From assembly GCA_019056785.1 (NCBI GenBank), contig DXJV01000045.1, forward strand, positions 1 to 56,075: DNA of 56,075 bases. The letters run 5' to 3'. Below the pieces are notes generated by a model that was not told the DNA's origin, made no database searches, and was given only the letters and a program-made list of their open reading frames with translations. Made by a program: the position numbers and the translations under genes. The DNA is from Candidatus Heimdallarchaeota archaeon (GTDB lineage Archaea > Asgardarchaeota > Heimdallarchaeia > JABLTI01). This document shows, piece after piece, positions 1 through 7,034 of the stretch; position 1 is the first letter of the stretch, and each line of letters begins with the position of its first letter.

Positions 1-132
1 ATGGGGCTTTTTTAAATTAACTTTTAATTCCCCATCAAATACAACCCTCCCGCCAACCATAACGAGCTTTACCCTTATTTTCTCGAGGTCTTCAAACATT
101 ACTACCATCTTCTCTTTACAATTTCCTTCCAT
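1..132 (-). CDS. Partial amidohydrolase/adenine deaminase-like fragment running off the left edge
   Basis: An open frame starts at ATG 132-130 and runs off position 1 after 44 codons. Residues about 14-38 (EDLEKIRVKLVMVGGRVVFDG) resemble the strand segment that follows the barrel in adenine deaminases and other amidohydrolases. The frame is closed by two TAA codons just upstream, and only 56 bases separate it from the EamA gene, so there is no room for a catalytic barrel on the N-terminal side. It may be a 5'-truncated remnant, or a distinct gene whose body lies outside the window. The identification rests on one short stretch. Confidence 0.3.
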   Translation of the reverse strand, partial: MEGNCKEKMVVMFEDLEKIRVKLVMVGGRVVFDGELKVNLKKPH

Positions 133-188
133 GAAATATTATTATTTCCATTCACAGATTCTCTTTTTAATGGAAACCACTCTTTCTC

Positions 189-1247
189 TTAGAGGATTAA
201 AATAACGAGGATATTTCCCCCAATGGTTAAAACTGTTACTAAGATGATCTTCCAATCGACTTTCTCTTTCAAGAAAAGGATGGATAAGGGTGTTGCAACG
301 AGAGGGCCTGAAGCCGCAATTGCCGATGGTGTTGAAGTACCAATTAAGTCAAGAGCTTTAAGATAAAAAATGTTTGCAACAAATAAACTCAATAGTGCTG
401 CAAGTGCAACAAGTGCAAACGATTTCCAAGTGATTTTCTTCACCTTTTTGTGTTCCTTTGTGGCATAAAAAAGCCCGACAGAAAGGGGAATTAAAAAGAT
501 CAATCTTCCGGCATTAATAGGAATAATTCCAACATCTGTGTTATTCAAACCATATTTTATTAATGTCGAACCTGAGGCCCAAGTAATGGAACTTAGGGTT
601 GCAAGTATAACCCCCAGAACTGCAGCTTGTTTTGGGAGATGCTTTACTGTAACTTTCGCGTCTTTTTTTGCGTGACTGTTAGAAGATACATCAGGTAAAC
701 TGGCAGCATTTTTACCGGTTGGCGATGTTTCTAACTCTTTTTCAAGCCTTTGTTGCTCTTGTCTGGCGGGCTCTTTTTCGAAAAGCATTTCTTTGTTATT
801 TTCTTTAACATTTATCTGTGAGAAAGAAATTAAGACCACTCCAACAATTATAAGCACAATTCCCGCAGCTTTCTTCCAATTAAAAGTTGCCCCGAGAAAG
901 AGGATTTCAAGGATATATGTTAAAAAAGGGTATGTCATTGTAATTGGGTAAGCTTTTGAAACACCTATCAATTGCATACTAATAAGATAGAAATAATTGC
1001 CGGCAATAATGCCCATAATTGCTGCGAAAACAAACGCGAGGAAGGGGAAAAGTGGGATTGTGAAAATCTCTCGGAAATCACCCATGGCACTGACAAGAAC
1101 AATGAAAGCCAACCAAGAAATAACAGAGTTAATAATCACCATTAATGCTGGTTTGATTTTCTCCCCTTGAGACTTGTAAATTACAGCTGAAATCCCGGAA
1201 AGGATCATATTCCCAAAAGCTGCTAATATTCCTAACCAGTTCAACAA
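189..1247 (-). CDS. EamA/DMT-family permease
   Basis: Predicted inner-membrane transporter of the drug/metabolite superfamily with about ten hydrophobic segments. Two EamA repeats are visible, at about residues 5-140 and 210-350. They are joined by a hydrophilic Lys/Glu-rich linker (about 145-205) that is longer than usual for the family. Each repeat ends with the typical helix pattern (PLVATPLSILFLKEKVDWK in the second). The substrate cannot be told from sequence; relatives export amino acids, nucleosides or sugars. It starts at ATG 1247 and is divergent from the small winged-helix pair at 1413. Family call is firm, function open. Confidence 0.85.
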   Translation of the reverse strand: MLNWLGILAAFGNMILSGISAVIYKSQGEKIKPALMVIINSVISWLAFIVLVSAMGDFREIFTIPLFPFLAFVFAAIMGIIAGNYFYLISMQLIGVSKAYPITMTYPFLTYILEILFLGATFNWKKAAGIVLIIVGVVLISFSQINVKENNKEMLFEKEPARQEQQRLEKELETSPTGKNAASLPDVSSNSHAKKDAKVTVKHLPKQAAVLGVILATLSSITWASGSTLIKYGLNNTDVGIIPINAGRLIFLIPLSVGLFYATKEHKKVKKITWKSFALVALAALLSLFVANIFYLKALDLIGTSTPSAIAASGPLVATPLSILFLKEKVDWKIILVTVLTIGGNILVILIL

Positions 1248-1296
1248 GATTCACAACTTTCTCAATACATAGTTCTTTTTGAATTCTTCCGTCAGT

Positions 1297-1313
1297 AGAG
1301 AAAAAATTTCTCT
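1297..1313. promoter_or_regulatory. Perfect inverted repeat upstream of the EamA gene
   Basis: Seven-base arms AGAGAAA/TTTCTCT with a 3-base centre, 50 bases upstream of the EamA start in the divergent spacer shared with the winged-helix genes. It could be an operator for one of those small proteins. The arms are A/T-biased, so chance is a real possibility. Confidence 0.3.
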
Positions 1314-1412
1314 GTTATAGAAAGACACTTTTGAAGAACAATAGCCAATTTTTAAAGCTAAAAGCTGTTTACTTTAGAATGAAAAAAATTTAATAGTAAT
1401 TAAAAGTATGAG

Positions 1413-1667
1413 ATGGTTAAAATGAGAGACGAAATACTAAAAGACGAGGAAATGAATTGCATTTATCAAATTCTCAAAAAAGAGAACAATATAACTTCAC
1501 GAAGGATTCTTGAACTAGCAACAACAGAGGAATTTGAGGATATTTGCACCGGCTGCGTTTCAGGCGATTCATTTTTACGTGCAGTAAAAAAGATGGAACA
1601 ACTGGGAGTCATTAAATCATCTTTAGGTAAAGGAGGGTATCGATGGGAATTAATTGCGAAAGAATAA
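1413..1667 (+). CDS. Small winged-helix-like protein with CxxC, first of a tandem pair
   Basis: An 84-residue soluble protein. A helix-turn-helix-like stretch (ITSRRILELATTEEFEDIC) is followed by a CTGC motif, a second helix and a C-terminal hairpin with GKGGYRW, which looks like the wing. The next gene encodes a paralogue with the same layout (CLLC, QKGGYAW), only 3 bases downstream, so the two are surely co-transcribed and arose by duplication. The CxxC may bind a metal or act as a redox switch in a DNA-binding protein. I know of no named family; the winged-helix reading is an inference from helix spacing and the GGY(R/A)W wing. Start is ATG 1413; an internal ATG at 1422 is also possible. 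Confidence 0.6.
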   Translation: MVKMRDEILKDEEMNCIYQILKKENNITSRRILELATTEEFEDICTGCVSGDSFLRAVKKMEQLGVIKSSLGKGGYRWELIAKE

Positions 1668-1670
1668 ATT

Positions 1671-1997
1671 GTGTTTAATATGCGCTATTACGACGACCAA
1701 GAAAAGGAAATAAACGGAAGAGACTTTACGACGAAGGAAAGAGTTTTAGCTGAACTTTATAACAAAGGAGCCTCAAAGGAGGCGATTTGTGTCTACAAAA
1801 TCCTTTTGAAAAGAAAAACGATTTTGAGTAGTGAAATTATTTCAATTGCTTCGTCTGCAGAATTTGCCAAAGATTGTTTGCTCTGTGCGTCTGCAGATGG
1901 CCTTTATCGTGGATTGAAAGATCTTCAAGAATGGGGGTATTGTATTTGTTTCTTACAAAAAGGAGGCTATGCTTGGGGGCTTACAAGCAACAAATGA
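1671..1997 (+). CDS. Small winged-helix-like protein with CxxC, second of a tandem pair
   Basis: A 108-residue paralogue of the preceding gene, carrying about 25 extra charged residues at the N-terminus. Shared features in order: (I/V)Y(Q/K)IL, a helix containing EF, a CxxC (CLLC), a second helix with an LG/WG turn, and KGGYAWGL near the end. The start is GTG 1671, three bases after the previous stop; ATG at 1680 in the same frame is an alternative. Probably a DNA-binding regulator or partner of the first copy. The two proteins are clearly diverged, so the duplication is old. Confidence 0.6.
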   Translation: MFNMRYYDDQEKEINGRDFTTKERVLAELYNKGASKEAICVYKILLKRKTILSSEIISIASSAEFAKDCLLCASADGLYRGLKDLQEWGYCICFLQKGGYAWGLTSNK

Positions 1998-2024
1998 AAA
2001 GGAAAAAGAGAGAAAAATTGTTTT

Positions 2025-2780
2025 TTATTGATATTCCATAATTGTCAATTGTCCTGCAGAAACTGTCATTGCCATTGGTTTCTTACTGTAGGAATATGAC
2101 CCTCGCAACTTTATAATCTTGATTGTACTGTATGTTTCATCGGTTGCAGAGATGCGTATTACACCATCAACGAGATGTTCTATTGCCTTACGATCTTTAT
2201 CGTCATGAATGTCTTGATGCAAGGTCATTAATGTAACTGTGTTATCTTCTTTATTGGTGGCAATTCTACTTTGTATGAATGAGAGGGCGGTCCGTAGGTC
2301 TTCACTTGATAATAAAATAGTGGAGATGCTATCTATGAGACCCCGGCAAAGAATTTGTTGATTTTGTGTGTGAAGCATTGCCCTTCGAATGGCTTCGTTG
2401 ACATCTCGTGGTTGCCGCAAGTTTTTCACGACGTTTTTGAATTTAGACTGGATGTCTGAGTAGCCGTAAGGATTGGAAAAAGCGTCGATATAGACCAATC
2501 GCTCTGTCTCGAGTAAAATATCAGCATTAATACCTAAAACCCGCATGTTATCATCATAATATTTGAACGGATGTTCTGTTCCAAGAATATAGGATGTTTC
2601 TGCTCCTCTCAGCCCTTCAGTTATGAAATGGAGAGCAACTAAATCTGCTTGAACACCGATTTCATCTTCTAGTAAAATTACTGAGCCTCTCGAGACACCT
2701 CCACCTAAAGCAGCATCTAAAATTGGGAGCCCAAATCTTGCAGGAGCACTTTCATTCAACGCCAACATGTTTTCCTCCAA
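2025..2780 (-). CDS. KaiC/RadA-like RecA-fold protein with degenerate P-loop
   Basis: A single-domain, 251-residue protein of the archaeal KaiC-like family. The family start (FGLPILDAALGGGVSRGSVILL, residues about 16-37) is intact. The position of Walker A (GxxGxGK[ST]) reads EDEIGVQAD (residues 38-46), with no glycine-rich loop or lysine. A Walker B-like strand with Asp150-Ser151 (GLIDSIS) remains. ATP binding by the canonical route is therefore unlikely. Single-domain KaiC-like proteins in archaea often act in signalling, but partners here are unknown. The gene starts at ATG 2780 and is divergent from the SDR gene at 2999. A second KaiC-like gene lies at 24553. Confidence 0.75.
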   Translation of the reverse strand: MEENMLALNESAPARFGLPILDAALGGGVSRGSVILLEDEIGVQADLVALHFITEGLRGAETSYILGTEHPFKYYDDNMRVLGINADILLETERLVYIDAFSNPYGYSDIQSKFKNVVKNLRQPRDVNEAIRRAMLHTQNQQILCRGLIDSISTILLSSEDLRTALSFIQSRIATNKEDNTVTLMTLHQDIHDDKDRKAIEHLVDGVIRISATDETYSTIKIIKLRGSYSYSKKPMAMTVSAGQLTIMEYQ

Positions 2781-2800
2781 AGTTAAACATTTACTTCTTT

Positions 2801-2850
2801 TACTGTAGTAAACTTCTTTCCTATATTTAAGTAATTTACTTATTACAGTA
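2801..2850. promoter_or_regulatory. Nested inverted repeats upstream of the KaiC-like gene
   Basis: TACTGTAGTA at 2801-2810 has an inverted partner (TATTACAGTA, 9 of 10 matching) at 2841-2850. Between them lies a near-perfect palindrome AAGTAA-T-TTACTT at 2829-2841. The block begins about 20 bases upstream of the minus-strand ATG, within promoter range. Candidate operator; unproven. Confidence 0.35.
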
Positions 2851-2998
2851 TTAGCTTATTTACTTAAAACTTCTTTGGAAGAAGCTTCACAAACTTTTTT
2901 CTGACAGAAGAGTGGCTTTTCATTTGCCCTTAAAAAATCTTAAAAAGAGTGAAGTAAAGTAATTGTATGAAACAGTTGATAGTTGGTGAATTTTTCAG

Positions 2999-4087
2999 AT
3001 GAAAGTTTTAATTACCGGCGGAACAGGATTTGTTGGGGGAAAACTCATAGAAGAATTAGTTGCAGAGCAAGAAAAATGGGGCATTAAGAAGGAGGAGATC
3101 TATGCACTCGTTCGAGAAACAAGCCACATTGATCATTTAAAGAAACTGGGTATCAATCTCATTCAAGGCGATTTAACTGACAAACCCTCGTTACAAGAAG
3201 CAGTAAAAGGGAAAGAACTACTCTTCCATCTCGGTGCCGTTGTTCTGGACCAATCTGATCCGAAAATGCTGCAAAAAGTTAATGTTGAAGGAACAAAGAA
3301 TTTGGTGGAAGCATTTAAAAGCGAGCCGGAAGCCAGAAAGTTTGTTTTCATTTCCACTTGGGGCGTCTATGGTTACAAAGTCAAATCAAAACCAATGCTG
3401 GAGACTCAACCCTTAAACCCTACAAATGACTATCACAAGTCGAAAGTGGCTGCAGAACAAGTTTTGAAAACTGCCTTAAGTGGAACCGCTATTAACCTTG
3501 CCATTGTCCGGTTACCCATGATTCTTGGCCCTGGGGATACGCTTACTACCCCCCGAGTTATTCAAGCCTTTTTTGATAAAAAGGTGAAAATGATTGGCAA
3601 CGGGAAGAACTTATTTTCAGCTGTTCATGTGAAAGATGCTGCACAAGCCATTTTAACTGTCGGCTTTAAGATAAAAGGGCGCTTCAAAATTTACAATGTG
3701 AAAAGTTTTGACATTTCCCAGAAAGATTATTGGGCTGCACATATGAAGGAAATAAATTACACAGATAAAATCAATATGTTTCCAAAATGGCTGGCAATGC
3801 TTTATGCTTGGACAAAGGAAGTTGGAGCAAAAATTAAGGGGCAAGGAAAGCCCACTTTATCTCGTCACCGAGTCATGCGTTATGGAAACACTCGCATTTT
3901 AGACATCACGCAAATACAGAAAGATTTTCAATGGAAACCGGAATTCACAGATGGTATTAAAGTTATACAGGATACCGTTCAATGGCTTATCGAAAACGAT
4001 TTCGTTGACTTTGAGCACAAGGAAGTGCGGCTACTACGCCGATGGGAAGACGCTCTTAAACGAAAGAAAAACATGAAGAAGAGTTAA
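2999..4087 (+). CDS. Extended SDR NAD-dependent epimerase/dehydratase family protein
   Basis: A 362-residue extended short-chain dehydrogenase/reductase. The N-terminal nucleotide motif GGTGFVGG is at residues 7-14, and the catalytic YxxxK is Tyr145-x3-Lys149 (YHKSK), with Ser/Thr 119-120 upstream. The C-terminal substrate half is divergent and ends in a Lys/Arg-rich tail, as in 3-beta-hydroxysteroid-dehydrogenase-like members, so the substrate (nucleotide sugar, isoprenoid or other) is open. It ends within a 4-base overlap with the convergent iron-sulfur gene. Confidence 0.85.
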   Translation: MKVLITGGTGFVGGKLIEELVAEQEKWGIKKEEIYALVRETSHIDHLKKLGINLIQGDLTDKPSLQEAVKGKELLFHLGAVVLDQSDPKMLQKVNVEGTKNLVEAFKSEPEARKFVFISTWGVYGYKVKSKPMLETQPLNPTNDYHKSKVAAEQVLKTALSGTAINLAIVRLPMILGPGDTLTTPRVIQAFFDKKVKMIGNGKNLFSAVHVKDAAQAILTVGFKIKGRFKIYNVKSFDISQKDYWAAHMKEINYTDKINMFPKWLAMLYAWTKEVGAKIKGQGKPTLSRHRVMRYGNTRILDITQIQKDFQWKPEFTDGIKVIQDTVQWLIENDFVDFEHKEVRLLRRWEDALKRKKNMKKS

Positions 4088-5355
4088 TCATCCATTAATT
4101 TGCTCACTATTTCAACCAAATCAAAAAGCTCGAATGTTAGCTCTGGATTGTTTTTCTGAAAGCCATATAAACAAGTTGGACAACTCGTAATTATCGTTTG
4201 TATTCCTTCGTCTTGGAATTCTGCAAGTCGCTTTGTGGCAATTGCATCTGCAAGTTGGTGATTAGCAATATTCACAAGCCCACCGAAACCACAACAATGC
4301 GTCTGCTCTTTTGAATAGGTTATCTCTTTGAACTGTTCCTGAAAGATTGTAGCTAAAAGGTTGTATGCTTCATCATATATGTGCAATTTCCGGCTAAGGA
4401 CACAAGGATCGTGATAGCCTATTGGTCCTGACTCGAGTATTTTCTCTATTTTTTTATTGGAAAAACGGAAACTCAACTTTTCTTTCTCGAAGAGGTCCCA
4501 GAGCCATTCAACAACATGAAGAACTGGCAGCTTAACTTTGCTGCCCAATTCTGGATATTTTTCTTTAAGAGTATAGGCACACTCTGGGCATTCACAGAGA
4601 ATGGCCTTTGCTTTTGACTTTTTGAAAAGTTCTTTATTGTGCTTTGCTAATTCTTTTGCCTTTTCTCGGTCTCCAAGATATAAGGAAGGCGCACCACAAC
4701 ATACATGTTCGTCTGTTAAAGAAACCAGTTTCACACCTGCTTTTTTTGCAATCTGAATAATTCCTTCAATTACTTCAGGATGGTTTCGCATAGTCACACA
4801 CCCCGGAAAATAATAGAGCTCACCTTCCTTCGGAAGAGCATGTAAAAGTTTTGTGGCTTTCTTTAACTGTTCTTTTTGATAAAGGCCATTATTTGTTTGA
4901 ATTCGAATTGTAAAGTCTTGAAGCTTTTGGGGGTACTTCTTTAAATTTTGGAAGAGATCAACAGTTACATCCTCTAACAAATCGCCTACTGCAAAATCAA
5001 AAGGACACCATGCTTTACAAGCGGAACAATGCAAACACCCCTCAAACAAAGGTTGTAATGTCTCTGCTGATTTATCGAGTAAATTCATCTCGAGATAATA
5101 AGCGATGCGACTCTTGATTGCTGGTGAATGTGTTTCTATTTTCGAGGTTTCTACCACAGGACATTCGAAACGGCACATATTTGGGCAGAGCATGCAATAG
5201 ATCAAATTCGTAATGTCAGCCTGAACTTTTTTGGTGGGATAAAATTGCTTTTTATTAAGAAATCCTTTCGTTAAGCTTGTTTTCTCTGCGAGGCTTGCTT
5301 GAGCAAGCGCTTGGATCATCCATTTTTTTCGCTTCACTTTATCGACGATTCTCAT
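4084..5355 (-). CDS. Iron-sulfur subunit with two 4Fe-4S motifs and two CCG domains (GlpC/GlcF type)
   Basis: A 423-residue electron-transfer subunit. The N-terminal part carries two cysteine clusters (CMLCPNMCRFECP near residue 53 and CLHCSACKAWCP near 110). These are followed by two cysteine-rich CCG domains (CCGAPSLYLGD and CCGFGGLVN), the layout of GlpC, GlcF and HdrD-like subunits. The start codon overlaps the stop of the upstream flavoprotein gene by 4 bases (ATGA), so the two form a translationally coupled pair. Inferred role: it takes electrons from the FAD subunit and passes them to a quinone or another carrier. The substrate depends on the partner. Confidence 0.88.
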   Translation of the reverse strand: MRIVDKVKRKKWMIQALAQASLAEKTSLTKGFLNKKQFYPTKKVQADITNLIYCMLCPNMCRFECPVVETSKIETHSPAIKSRIAYYLEMNLLDKSAETLQPLFEGCLHCSACKAWCPFDFAVGDLLEDVTVDLFQNLKKYPQKLQDFTIRIQTNNGLYQKEQLKKATKLLHALPKEGELYYFPGCVTMRNHPEVIEGIIQIAKKAGVKLVSLTDEHVCCGAPSLYLGDREKAKELAKHNKELFKKSKAKAILCECPECAYTLKEKYPELGSKVKLPVLHVVEWLWDLFEKEKLSFRFSNKKIEKILESGPIGYHDPCVLSRKLHIYDEAYNLLATIFQEQFKEITYSKEQTHCCGFGGLVNIANHQLADAIATKRLAEFQDEGIQTIITSCPTCLYGFQKNNPELTFELFDLVEIVSKLMDD

Positions 5356-6824
5356 TTTTCTTTTTGCTCCTTTTTACCCACTTCATGCAAGAACAATTTT
5401 CCAGGGTTAAGTATGTTGTTTGGGTCAAGGCTTTTTTTAATTCTCTTGATAACATCATATGCCGCGCCCCATTCATCTTTCATCCATTGCAAACGGTTTA
5501 GTCCGATCGAATGGTGATGCGCAATTGTCCCACCAATTTGTAGTGTTGTTTCTATACACGCTTTCCAAACAGTTCGGTAATATTCCTCCTCTGTTTGTTT
5601 AACTGCTGTACCACCAAAGCTAAAATAAAAGCAGACACCTTGTTCATAAAAGTGGGAAGCATGGCCTGTTGCTAAAACTGTTCCTGGTACAGCATTCATA
5701 CTTGCAATCACAGATTGGTAGAGTTTGTTCGCTTTGTCCCACATAACCGCTACCTCGATGGTATCAACTACCAAATTAAGAGGAATTAGTGTTGACGATT
5801 CTTTAACATTGAACCTTGTAGCAAACCAGTGTTCAACAGGAGCACTACCACAAGCAACTCCTTCACAACTGCGACTTTTTTCAGAAACAATGCTTGCTTC
5901 AAATTCAGCGATTTGTTGTGACCCTTCACAGACAAAAATTGTCATGCAACGATCTTTGGCATTTGCTTCTGTTAGGAAATGCCGAGCGGTTTCATTGGCA
6001 TCATAGATACGTATGACTGCAGGATAGACTTGAGATTGCAGGATACTTCTAACAGCCTCGAGTGCTTGTGCCATCGAAGGAAAGGCATAGGAAATAAGAA
6101 CTCTTTTCTCCGGCAAAGGCCAAATCCGGACAGTTACTTCGGTGATGATTGCTAGTGTTCCTTCCGAGCCGATTAAAAATTTATCCAGTTGTGGTCCTAT
6201 GGATTTTCTGGGTGCGGGTTTTGACTTGATAATTGTTCCGTCAGGTAAGACAGCTTCTAAACTCAAAATCATGTCTTCAATTTTCCCATACTTTGTTGAA
6301 AACTGTCCTGCAGCTTTATGAGCTAAATACCCTCCCAGTGTCGAAGTATAAACGCTTTGAGGGATATGCCCCATTGTGAACCCTTTGGAGTTTAGTGTCC
6401 GTTCGAGATTCATACCATTTATGCCTGTTTGAATGGTTGCTGTGAGATTTACTTTGTTAATCTCAACAATTTTATCCATTTTTTTCATATCAACAATAAT
6501 ACCGCCATGAATTGGAAGGGCTCCACCCACAACACCACTTCCTGAGCCGAAAGGGATAACTGGTACTTTCTCTGCTGTTGCCATTTTTAACAGCTTAGAG
6601 ATTTGCTTGACATTTTCCGGCCAGACAATGAAGTCCGGTTTTGCGGCAATTTTTCCTTTCAAAAGCCAGTGGGAAGCAATTAATGAAAAATCCTTCCCAT
6701 ATGCAAAGAGATCCACTTCTTTATCAGAGACATTTTTCAAGCCAAATATCTCAAGCAATTTTTGTTTTACAACTTTTTTATCATAAACCCAATTAGCATT
6801 CTCATAGACAATTTCCGGTGGCAC
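5352..6824 (-). CDS. FAD-linked oxidase, alkyldihydroxyacetonephosphate synthase-like
   Basis: A 490-residue flavoprotein of the vanillyl-alcohol-oxidase/PCMH superfamily. The FAD-binding half shows PFGSGSGVVGG, STLGGYLAHKAAGQFS and KFLIGSEGTL. The C-terminal half has GVCFYFSFGG, the triple-histidine motif GGTIAHHHSIG, and DPNNILNPGK. The HHH motif and the TGHxPxS...STLGG context match alkyl-DHAP synthase (AGPS) more closely than D-lactate or glycolate dehydrogenases, which also belong to this superfamily. AGPS makes the ether bond of bacterial/eukaryotic-type ether lipids. Here the coupled iron-sulfur subunit argues for a net oxidoreductase instead, since AGPS itself is redox-neutral. Likely substrates are a 2-hydroxyacid or a glycerol phosphate. 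Family firm, reaction open. Confidence 0.85.
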   Translation of the reverse strand: MPPEIVYENANWVYDKKVVKQKLLEIFGLKNVSDKEVDLFAYGKDFSLIASHWLLKGKIAAKPDFIVWPENVKQISKLLKMATAEKVPVIPFGSGSGVVGGALPIHGGIIVDMKKMDKIVEINKVNLTATIQTGINGMNLERTLNSKGFTMGHIPQSVYTSTLGGYLAHKAAGQFSTKYGKIEDMILSLEAVLPDGTIIKSKPAPRKSIGPQLDKFLIGSEGTLAIITEVTVRIWPLPEKRVLISYAFPSMAQALEAVRSILQSQVYPAVIRIYDANETARHFLTEANAKDRCMTIFVCEGSQQIAEFEASIVSEKSRSCEGVACGSAPVEHWFATRFNVKESSTLIPLNLVVDTIEVAVMWDKANKLYQSVIASMNAVPGTVLATGHASHFYEQGVCFYFSFGGTAVKQTEEEYYRTVWKACIETTLQIGGTIAHHHSIGLNRLQWMKDEWGAAYDVIKRIKKSLDPNNILNPGKLFLHEVGKKEQKEK

Positions 6825-7034
6825 GATTTTTTCCTCTTAAGAATTCACTTCTTACTTTTAATTACAAACCTATTTCTTTAATCTTTTTGCCTACTTCAAA
6901 GTTTTTTTTAATCGATTAGTTTTATATTTAGCCATTACAACAGTTTGTAACAGGCATGTGATGATAGAAACACAACAAAATAATAAATAGCCAGAATTAT
7001 AGAAGAGTTAATCAGATTTCCCAAGGTAGTAACA

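Noticed and set aside
6825..7034. Search for a tRNA or riboswitch in the spacer before the kinase
   Set aside because: No cloverleaf, no conserved T-arm sequence and only low-complexity A/T sequence.
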